Below, in pieces: positions 36,571 to 43,817 of a DNA stretch of 64,000 nt. Under the pieces are notes generated by a model. It saw only the letters and a list, made by a program, of their open reading frames with translations. It had not been told where the DNA came from and did no database searches. Position 1 is the stretch's first letter; the number at the start of each line of letters is the position of its first letter. The DNA lies in contig CAYSCH010000005.1 in the NCBI GenBank assembly GCA_964429355.1, forward strand, positions 1 to 64,000. Reading direction: 5' to 3'. This DNA is from JAAYAY01 sp964429355. GTDB lineage: Bacteria > Planctomycetota > Planctomycetia > Pirellulales > Thermoguttaceae. The translations under genes and the position numbers were made by a program.

Positions 36571-39500
36571 GTGAAAAATTCACTCGATGCCAGGCAACCG
36601 GTGCGAGTTGCGCACCAGGTTGGTGTTGGGGCGTGGATCATTCTCTCTTTCGGCATCGCCTGCGCAGCCTGGGCCCAAACGCCGGCTCCATCGGACTACC
36701 GCGCGTACCCGTTGAAACACAAAACGGCAGCCGACATGGAGCGGATGCTGCGTGATGTTTTGCCCGGATTGGGGTCAACTTGCCACTTGATGGCCGATGC
36801 GCAAACCAATCAGATCCTCCTCCGGGGCCCCGAACAGTCGCACCAGATTGCCCAACAACTCATCGACTCTTCCGATCGACCCGACTCGTCCGTTGCCACC
36901 GAACAACCGGTCGTACAGAACTACCCCTGCGAGGCAAGTCGTTTGCAGCCGACGGCCGACCGGATCCGTTCCGCATTCTCGACCTTCGGTGTACGTGTGG
37001 CGATCGATCCTCGTTCGCCCCAACTTCTCGTTTTGGCACCTCCGTCGATTCACACGCTCGTGGCACGGCTCCTCTCCGCCTCGCCCCCCCTCTCCCTTGC
37101 GTCCGAAATGCCTCGCCCCCTCCCCAAGCCCGACGTGGTGGCTGTCCAACCGCAGTTGAGCCAGGCCGAACTTGCGATCCAGCAGACCCTTGCCCGTCGC
37201 GAAGTGCGGAAGGAAGAGTTCGTCTCCCTTACCAATGCCGAAGTCGCAACCGTGGAAGCACGCTTGCGGGACCTCCTTGGCGCCCGCCTCGAGCCCCTCA
37301 GGGCACGGGAGCAGGGCTGGCCCGACTACTTCCTCTCCGACAAACTCGGCGCGCACGTTGAGCTGTACGTCGATCGGCAGCGGCGGGGCATCCGGGTCGT
37401 CGGCATGGAATCGCTGACCAACCAGATGGCCCGCTTGATCCGCACTCTCGACAGTCCCACAGCGCCCGAGGGCAGAAAGATCCGCGTGCTGCCGGTGCGG
37501 CGGGCCGATCCGGCCAAGGTCCGCGAGGCGGTCGAAGCCTACCGGACCGGCGGGACCCAGTTCGAATCCCCGGGCCCTACCCCTCCCGGTAACCAGAGCA
37601 GCCGCTTCCATTACGGGCATACGGGGATCGAACTGGTTGCCTACCTCTTCCAGCCCCCCGGTGCGGAGACTCCCGACTCGGCCGGCGAGGAAGAATCCGC
37701 AGAGGGCAGCCGCCTTCCCATGGACGGACTTCCCCAGCCCGGCCCCGATGTTGAGTACGAGGTCCTCCCCGATCTGGACGTGATCATCCTCCGCGGACGC
37801 GAGAGCGACGTTGACGACGTGACCCGCATGATCGAGGAGATCGAACGGATCAGCGCGGAAACCGTTCCCGAAATCGAGATCTACTTCCTCAAACACGTCC
37901 AAGGATCGGCCATCTCCGAGATCGTCATGGGGGTATCGCTGGATCTGCTCGGCGGCCGTCAGGGACGTATCAGCGTCACGCCCCTGATGAAGCCCAACGC
38001 CCTGCTCCTGATCGGCTGGGGTGAGGCGGTCAAGGCGGTCAAGGACCTCATCTGGAAACTCGACCAGCCTACGGAACCGAATACCCAGTTCCACATTTTC
38101 ACCCTCAAGCACGCCGCGGTCGCCACCGTGGGCGCCACCATTCTGCAGACCTTCGCCGACCGCAGCGGCATGGCGCCCCAGGTGCAGATCACGCCCGACA
38201 TGCGGCTCAACGCCCTGGTCGTGCGTGCCGCTCCCACGGATATGGCCGAGGTCGAAATGCTCATCCAGCGTCTCGACGTTCCCTCACCGGGCCCCGTCTC
38301 CCAGGCGCGGATGTTCAAGCTGCAGCATTCGCTCGCGGGCGACCTGGCCATGACGCTCCAGCAAGCTATCAGCAACACAGCCGGCGGGCTCGGAACTCAG
38401 CGGTCGGCGGCCCTGGAGCTGTTCGATGTCGAAGGGCAACGCCTGATTCGCTCGGGAGTTCTCGACGATGTCCAGATAACTCCCGACGTGCGCACCAACA
38501 CCCTGCTCGTGTCTGCGCCGGCTGAGAGCATGGAGCTGGTGGCCGCCCTCATCAAACACCTCGATTCGCCCTCGGCCGTGGCCCAGATCAAAGTCTTCCG
38601 CATTCGCAACGGCGATGCGACTTCCATGGCCACCATGCTCCAGGGCCTGCTGCCGTCGGCCGCGACCGTGGGAACCAGGCCGCAGCTTCCAGGTGCCGAA
38701 GGCGAAACCTCGCTGGTGCCCGTCCGGTTCTCCGTCGATACCCGCACCAATAGCATCATTGCCACCGGCAACGAGGGCGACCTGACGATCATCGAGGCCC
38801 TCCTCACCCGGCTGGATGAGGAAGATGTCCAGTCGAGAATCAACGATGTCTACCGGCTCAAGAACGCCCCCGCACCCGATGTGGCCGAATCGATCAACGA
38901 GTTCATCCGCAGCGAACGGTTGATCCAGCAGGCGACTCCGGGCGCGGTCAGCGCCTACGAACAGATCGAGAGAGAGGTCGTCGTCGTTCCCGAGATGGTG
39001 AGCAACTCGCTCATCGTCAGCGCCGCACCTGAATACTACAAAGACATCATGGAGCTGATCGAGAAACTCGACGCTCAACCCCCCCAGGTCATGATCCAGG
39101 TGCTGATCGCGGAAGTCACGCTCAACGACAGCGAGGAATTCGGCATCGAACTGGGGCTGCAGGATTCGGTCCTCTTCGATCGCAGCCTGATCAGCGACCT
39201 GGAAACGATCACGACGACCACCCAGGTACCGGGCCTCGCCCAGGTAACGACCCAGGAAATCGTCGCCGCCACCAACACACCCGGTTTCCTCTTCAACCAG
39301 GACCCCGCCAAATCGCTAGGCAACACAGGGAGCTCCAATGCCGCCTCCACGGCCGGAGTCATCGGAAGCCAAGGCATCTCCAACTTCAACACAGGGCGCG
39401 TCAGCAGCGAACTGGGATTTGGCGGACTGGTGCTTTCGGCCAGCAGCGAGGCCGTGAGCGCCATGATCCGTGCCCTGAAAGAGAATAAGCGTCTCGACGT

Positions 39501-40536
39501 CCTCAGCCGTCCCCAGATCATGACCCTCGATAACCAGCCGGCTTTCATCCAGGTCGGCAAACGAGTGCCGCGAATCACCGGCTCCACGGCCCAAAGCCGT
39601 GGACTGGTCAATACGATCGAACTGGAAAACGTCGGCCTGATCATGGGGGTCACTCCGCGAATCAGCCCCGACGGCATGGTCGTCATGGAAATCGACGCAG
39701 AGAAGTCCGACCTCGATCCCATTTCCGAGGGCATCCCCGTCGCCGTCTCCGACGGCACCGAAATCCGCTCCCCGAGCATTAACGTCACCATGGCCCAGAC
39801 CACCGTCAGCGCTACCAGCGGCCAGACGATCGTTCTCGGCGGTCTGATCACCCAGAGCGAGGCCGTGGTCCACCGCAGCGTACCGTTTCTCAGCGATATC
39901 CCCGTGATCGGCAACCTCTTCCGCTACGACGGGCAGACCTGCCGACGAGCCGAGTTGCTGATTGTTCTTACCCCCCATGTCGTCAAGAGCCAGGAAGAAG
40001 CGGAAAATGTCAAACGGATTGAGGCAGCTCGCATGCACTGGTGCCTCGCCGACGTCCACAAATTGCACGGCGAAACCGGACTGGTGGATATCACGGAAGG
40101 CCACGACCTGAGCGACGGCTCCACCGACACGATCTTCCCCGACGCCGATCCCATGGGAACCGGCGTCAAGCCGCCAGCCGACGGCAATTGGGAATCGCTC
40201 GAGGTGATCCAACCACCTGCCTTCCAGGAAAAACTCAAGCAGTCTCCCACACCGGCTCCCCGGCCGGCGCCAGCTCCCGCGACGCCCCCCGATCAGTCCA
40301 GCGCGCTGAGCCCCTATCGGACCGGCCCGGTCGAACGTCAGCCGTCCATGGCGCCCGTGATCCCCACCCCGAACGCCACCAGCCAATACGGTCCGGCGGG
40401 CTACGACCAGGGCCCCCCGTCGCCATACTCGGCCTACTCGACTCCGGCAGCCTACAACACCCCCTACGGCCCCCCGGCCACCGCCGCCATGCCCGTGCAG
40501 TATCCCCCGGCAGCGAACCCGTCGACGGGGTACTAG
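36571..40536 (+). CDS. Very large secretin (type II/IV pilus GspD/PilQ-like)
   Basis: 1321 residues from GTG 36571, with a signal peptide ending ACAAWAQT. Residues 30-830 hold many repeats of the secretin N-domain fold, each ending in a pattern such as ADAQTNQILLRG, DVRTNTLLVSAPAESMELV or DTRTNSIIATGNEGDL; I count at least six. The secretin pore domain spans about 837-1140 (VMIQVLIAEVTLNDSEEFGIEL, LSRPQIMTLDNQPAFIQVG, GLIMGVTPRISPDG, TVSATSGQTIVLGGLI, ELLIVLTPHVV). A Pro-rich, probably disordered tail (1224-1321) ends the protein. GspD is usually 650-700 residues, so the N-region is about doubled. It should form an outer-membrane gate. Confidence 0.93.
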   Translation: MKNSLDARQPVRVAHQVGVGAWIILSFGIACAAWAQTPAPSDYRAYPLKHKTAADMERMLRDVLPGLGSTCHLMADAQTNQILLRGPEQSHQIAQQLIDSSDRPDSSVATEQPVVQNYPCEASRLQPTADRIRSAFSTFGVRVAIDPRSPQLLVLAPPSIHTLVARLLSASPPLSLASEMPRPLPKPDVVAVQPQLSQAELAIQQTLARREVRKEEFVSLTNAEVATVEARLRDLLGARLEPLRAREQGWPDYFLSDKLGAHVELYVDRQRRGIRVVGMESLTNQMARLIRTLDSPTAPEGRKIRVLPVRRADPAKVREAVEAYRTGGTQFESPGPTPPGNQSSRFHYGHTGIELVAYLFQPPGAETPDSAGEEESAEGSRLPMDGLPQPGPDVEYEVLPDLDVIILRGRESDVDDVTRMIEEIERISAETVPEIEIYFLKHVQGSAISEIVMGVSLDLLGGRQGRISVTPLMKPNALLLIGWGEAVKAVKDLIWKLDQPTEPNTQFHIFTLKHAAVATVGATILQTFADRSGMAPQVQITPDMRLNALVVRAAPTDMAEVEMLIQRLDVPSPGPVSQARMFKLQHSLAGDLAMTLQQAISNTAGGLGTQRSAALELFDVEGQRLIRSGVLDDVQITPDVRTNTLLVSAPAESMELVAALIKHLDSPSAVAQIKVFRIRNGDATSMATMLQGLLPSAATVGTRPQLPGAEGETSLVPVRFSVDTRTNSIIATGNEGDLTIIEALLTRLDEEDVQSRINDVYRLKNAPAPDVAESINEFIRSERLIQQATPGAVSAYEQIEREVVVVPEMVSNSLIVSAAPEYYKDIMELIEKLDAQPPQVMIQVLIAEVTLNDSEEFGIELGLQDSVLFDRSLISDLETITTTTQVPGLAQVTTQEIVAATNTPGFLFNQDPAKSLGNTGSSNAASTAGVIGSQGISNFNTGRVSSELGFGGLVLSASSEAVSAMIRALKENKRLDVLSRPQIMTLDNQPAFIQVGKRVPRITGSTAQSRGLVNTIELENVGLIMGVTPRISPDGMVVMEIDAEKSDLDPISEGIPVAVSDGTEIRSPSINVTMAQTTVSATSGQTIVLGGLITQSEAVVHRSVPFLSDIPVIGNLFRYDGQTCRRAELLIVLTPHVVKSQEEAENVKRIEAARMHWCLADVHKLHGETGLVDITEGHDLSDGSTDTIFPDADPMGTGVKPPADGNWESLEVIQPPAFQEKLKQSPTPAPRPAPAPATPPDQSSALSPYRTGPVERQPSMAPVIPTPNATSQYGPAGYDQGPPSPYSAYSTPAAYNTPYGPPATAAMPVQYPPAANPSTGY

Positions 40537-40571
40537 TCCACATTCGACCAAGAGATTTTCAGAAGGCCATG

Positions 40572-41693
40572 ATGGTCATGTCCCGATCCATTCTCAAAAC
40601 AGTCCTCTCCCTTCTTCCCCTTCTCGCGCTGACGCTCTCCGGTTGCTCCAGCGTGATTCTTTCCGAGGGACTGAAGTGGCCGGTAGGCAACAACAAGCCG
40701 CAGATCCCCGATCGGATCGTCGACGTCTGGACCGACGACATCCTCCACCAGTCGGGGCAGCCCTCCAAGCGAGGATTCGGCGGCCGCCTGATGTTCTACA
40801 ACCGCGAGAGCGAGTCGGCTGTCAAGGTCGATGGATCTCTCACGGTCTACCTGTTCGACGATCGTTGCGAAGACCCCTTGCGGGCCGAGCCCATCCACAA
40901 GTTCGTCTTCCCGGCGGAAACGCTCGAGAAGCATTACAGCAAGTCGGAACTCGGCCACTCCTACAGTTTCTGGCTCCCCGTCGACGATGTGGGCGGAGTG
41001 GAAAAGAAACTGACTCTTGTTGCCCGGTTCGAGCCGAAGGCCGGCGGCAAGGTGATGGCCAAACCGTCCACGCACGTTCTGCCGGGACGTGCGCCCGACG
41101 ACAAGTCCAGCCCCCTCGTTCAACGATTCGAAGCTCGCCAGTTCGAAAAGAAGGCCAACGGCGAGGTTCGAGAGGTGGCTTATTACGAAAGCATTCCTGG
41201 CAGTCCACCCATGGATCCGCAGCCGCCAACCGGCATCACGACCACCACCATTAATCTCCCCCCGGACTTCACCCGGCAGATCGCCACCCGTTCATCGCAA
41301 TCCGCCTTCGGTGCAGCCATCACCCCACCGGCAACCAACCCCGCCGCCACCGGCGCTGCAGGATTCAACTACGGTCCGATGCCCCCGTCTCCTACGGTAT
41401 CCGGTCAGGCGACCTGCCCGGAACAGATGCGGGCTCCGACTGGGACGCCGGCCAATCCGCAGATGACGACCCTACCTCCAGTTCATTCTCAACTTTCGAG
41501 ATTCCCGGTTCGAAGAGAAGCATTAGGGCGGCCAGTCGCTTCTCGTGCTCGGACCCAACCGCTCCATGCAACGTGGCCGTCCGCCCTGCCATCGACACCT
41601 CGATCGGCTTGGTCGGACGAATCGTCTCCGACATCGTCAGCCGCTCCGTTGCAGCCTGCTCCATGGCTGGAAGAGGAACCGTGGCAGGAGTGA
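40572..41693 (+). CDS. Lipoprotein downstream of the secretin
   Basis: 373 residues, start ATG 40572 behind AGAAGG (40569 and 40578 are options). The signal peptide has a lipobox LTLSGCSS. Residues 25-220 form a conserved-looking domain (DRIVDVWTDDILHQSGQPSKRGFGGRL; KVDGSLTVYLFDD; KHYSKSELGHSYSFWLPVDDVGG) that I do not recognise by name; 225-300 is Pro/Thr-rich. The final 100 residues overlap, antisense, the whole BON domain of the next gene and look like overprinted sequence (many Arg, Pro, Ser, Trp). Either the true stop was lost by a frameshift near 41460 or the tail is spurious. Position after the secretin suggests a pilotin or partner role. Confidence 0.75.
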   Translation: MVMSRSILKTVLSLLPLLALTLSGCSSVILSEGLKWPVGNNKPQIPDRIVDVWTDDILHQSGQPSKRGFGGRLMFYNRESESAVKVDGSLTVYLFDDRCEDPLRAEPIHKFVFPAETLEKHYSKSELGHSYSFWLPVDDVGGVEKKLTLVARFEPKAGGKVMAKPSTHVLPGRAPDDKSSPLVQRFEARQFEKKANGEVREVAYYESIPGSPPMDPQPPTGITTTTINLPPDFTRQIATRSSQSAFGAAITPPATNPAATGAAGFNYGPMPPSPTVSGQATCPEQMRAPTGTPANPQMTTLPPVHSQLSRFPVRREALGRPVASRARTQPLHATWPSALPSTPRSAWSDESSPTSSAAPLQPAPWLEEEPWQE

Positions 41694-42138
41694 AACCCAG
41701 CCGCAGCCGCGGAGCATACATCCCCGTCGGAAGCTGCGGGAGGTTCCGTTGCCGGTTGATGGCCGGATCGACCGCCTCGCGCACCAGATCCCCCTCGATT
41801 GCCGAGCGGATCTCCGTCTCCCCCACCGCCGATTGACCACCCACAAAGCCGCCTTCCCTCGCGCCCGCGCCCACAAAGTCCGTGGCGTCACGGGCCTCGC
41901 GCAGGAACCGCTCGTTCCCGGTAATCGCGCCCACAGAATCTTCGTCGTCGGCCGCGGCGCTGGAGCTCGCGCGCGAACTCCCCCCCGAACTCATCCGGCT
42001 CTGCATCCGCTCTCGAAGACTGGTGATACCGCGAGGTGAGGAGCTCCCGCCCGACCGTGACGTCTGGGCCTGGGCCACAGTACAGCAAACCAAACAGATC
42101 GCACAAAGTGTCGTACAGACGATTCTGAGCCTGCTCAT
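41392..42138 (-). CDS. Secreted BON-domain protein
   Basis: 248 residues starting at ATG 42138 with a signal peptide (MSRLRIVCTTLCAICLVCCTVAQAQ). A low-complexity Ser/Arg/Gly stretch follows, then a C-terminal BON domain (about 190-235: IEVSMAGRTATLHGAVGSEHEKRLAALM, then GISKVENELEV). BON domains bind phospholipid or peptidoglycan-associated surfaces and occur in secretin-linked and osmotic-stress proteins. It converges with the lipoprotein gene and overlaps it by 302 bases. An assembly gap lies 79 bases upstream of the start, so its promoter is not visible. Confidence 0.8.
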   Translation of the reverse strand: MSRLRIVCTTLCAICLVCCTVAQAQTSRSGGSSSPRGITSLRERMQSRMSSGGSSRASSSAAADDEDSVGAITGNERFLREARDATDFVGAGAREGGFVGGQSAVGETEIRSAIEGDLVREAVDPAINRQRNLPQLPTGMYAPRLRLGFTPATVPLPAMEQAATERLTMSETIRPTKPIEVSMAGRTATLHGAVGSEHEKRLAALMLLFEPGISKVENELEVGSSSADWPASQSEPASVPGRSPDRIP

Positions 42139-42216
42139 GGGTCTTCTCCCGGAAACAGCGGCCGCCGCGAAATGCAAGGCCTCGACCGCGGGCGGCAGAC
42201 TTCTAGAGTCTACCAT

Positions 42217-42226
42217 NNNNNNNNNN
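42217..42226. other. Assembly gap (10 N)
   Basis: A run of ten N, the usual placeholder for a gap of unknown or estimated size in a scaffold. Confidence 0.95.
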
Positions 42227-42397
42227 TCTCCACCTTTTGGGTGGTATCGCAATCAGCCACGGCAGTCCTGCCATCTCCGAGACCGTCTTGGGAGAATCCT
42301 CCCACAACCATGCCAAAGCTATCTCCTCGCTAACCCACGGGAACTTGCTGTCGATTGTCCCTACAGCAGCCGCCCTAAGCGCAACCCCTTTCGCCAT
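42227..42397 (-). CDS. Possible partial gene truncated by the assembly gap
   Basis: A minus-strand frame opens at ATG 42397 behind GGGGAGAGGAA and runs 57 codons into the gap (start MAKGVALRAAAVGTIDSK, then WVSEEIALAWLWEDSPKTV). The composition looks protein-like and the ribosome site is good, but no family is recognisable from this length. Confidence 0.35.
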
Positions 42398-42466
42398 TTC
42401 CTCTCCCCGCCCGCTGCAACTCCTTCACGCCACCGTCGGGGGATTGGCCCGCGGGCAACAAGCCCG

Positions 42467-42760
42467 ATGTCCGACCCGCTCCGGATCGACCTGACCGAGC
42501 CGCTGGCGCTGGTTCGCATGCTCCGCGACGAGTGCGGCGTGGAACTGCTGAACCTCTCGGCCGGTTCGCCCTACTACAATCCCCACATGCAGCGTCCTGC
42601 CCTCTACCCGCCGTCCGACGGCTACCAGCCCCCGGAGGATCCGCTCCTCGGCTGCATTCGCCAGATCGAAGCGGTCCGGCAAGTGAAAGAGACGATCCCC
42701 GACCTGCCGATCGTGGGCACGGCCTGCACCTACGAAACGTCACTCCATCACGCCCGGTGA
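42467..42760 (+). pseudogene. Old Yellow Enzyme (NADH:flavin oxidoreductase) fragment
   Basis: 97 codons that match an internal segment of the OYE barrel: LVRMLRDECGVELLNLSAGS, then PYYNPHMQRPALYPPSDGYQPPEDPLLG and DLPIVGTACTY. Full proteins are about 360-400 residues; here both the flavin-binding N-terminal half and the C-terminal quarter are missing, and the frame stops soon after homology ends. It lies 240 bases from an assembly gap. I read it as a decayed or misassembled gene piece. Confidence 0.75.
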
Positions 42761-42801
42761 ACTGTACCCAGCCGCCGGATCCCAGCCGCCCCCATTTCCC
42801 G

Positions 42802-43338
42802 TCAACAGCATGTGGCAGGGGCAACCGGAGCTGCCGCGCGAGCTCCCGTGTCGCCGGGTGGATGGAGGCCCGTCGACAATTCTGTCAACCCCACTTCCAG
42901 GTCCAGGTACCCGCACTCGCAGGAAAAGGGAATGCAGATCGGTACGATCTGTCGGGGGAACTCGATACAGTGTGCCTTGCCGGTGACTACCGTCGGCAAC
43001 GTCAAACTCATTTCGAACTGGGCAAGCTGCGCCTTGGCTCCTCCGGCAATGATATTGGTCAACTCGCCCACGGCGTCGATCACATCCGCGGTGATCTGGG
43101 CAGACCGGATCTTCGTTTGCAGAAGCGATTCCGTCGCCAGCCTGGCCAGTTCCCTTTCGAGACACAGCACGACGGTCCCCTTCGCCTTGCCCGAAAGGCC
43201 GATGATTCCGCTGATCTCGTATCGCGGCTGGCGCCCCCGTTTAACCAACAGGTCGCCGCGGTGGAGTTCCACGTTGAGCATCGTGCGAAACACATGGACG
43301 ATCGATACCACAAATGGATTGATGTAGTCGACGTTCAT
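42802..43338 (-). CDS. CheX-like chemotaxis phosphatase
   Basis: 178 residues starting at ATG 43338. The CheC/CheX fold is visible: N-terminal MNVDYINPFVVSIVHVFRTML, then YEISGIIGLSGKAKGTVVLCL and the active-site helix DAVGELTNIIAGGAKAQL, whose Glu and Asn (E-x-x-N) dephosphorylate CheY-P. The C-terminal 25 residues (HPPGDTGARAAAPVAPATCC) are an extra tail. The stand-alone receiver at 5606 or another receiver could be its substrate; no chemotaxis operon is in view. Confidence 0.88.
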   Translation of the reverse strand: MNVDYINPFVVSIVHVFRTMLNVELHRGDLLVKRGRQPRYEISGIIGLSGKAKGTVVLCLERELARLATESLLQTKIRSAQITADVIDAVGELTNIIAGGAKAQLAQFEMSLTLPTVVTGKAHCIEFPRQIVPICIPFSCECGYLDLEVGLTELSTGLHPPGDTGARAAAPVAPATCC

Positions 43339-43817
43339 CTTCCCTTGAATCGCCCCTCAAAAACACGCGATCGCATGAACTGCAACTCTCATTGCCAGCC
43401 TCGTTCAGGTCAGGGAGGTCCCATTGTTCATCCGCTTTGTGATGGCGTCAGCTCGCCAGCAGTCGGCAAAGTCACGATCAAAGCCAGAAGTCATCCGGTT
43501 GCCCCCATCTTGGCAGAACTTGCCGGGTACTATTTTAAGGGTAGTACTCATATTTGGAGCCGTCCAATCACCGGCGAGATGATTGCGGCCGTGAATTCCG
43601 GCCGCAACGATTGAATCGACTGCATCTGGCCGCCCGAGTCGCCCCGATCTCCCTTCGTGGACCCGCAGTTCCATGGATCCGTTCTGGATCCATGCGGAAC
43701 TGTCCCAGACAGCCCAAGTGACGTTGACTACCTCTGACTCTCCGACTATATCCCAACTCGCTCATTTGGCAGCGAAGACGGCGGTGGGGCTCATCAATCG
43801 GACAGAGGACCTCAGGG
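43339..43817. other. Intergenic with a hairpin
   Basis: 480 bases without a supported gene. Bases 43666-43702 form an interrupted palindrome (CAGTTCC..ATGGATCC against GGATCCATGCGGAACTG). It has no T-run. The promoter of the autotransporter-like gene is presumably in the last 150 bases. Confidence 0.4.

Noticed and set aside
43666..43702. Hairpin as a terminator for the CheX gene
   Set aside because: It lies upstream, not downstream, of the leftward CheX gene and has no T-run.
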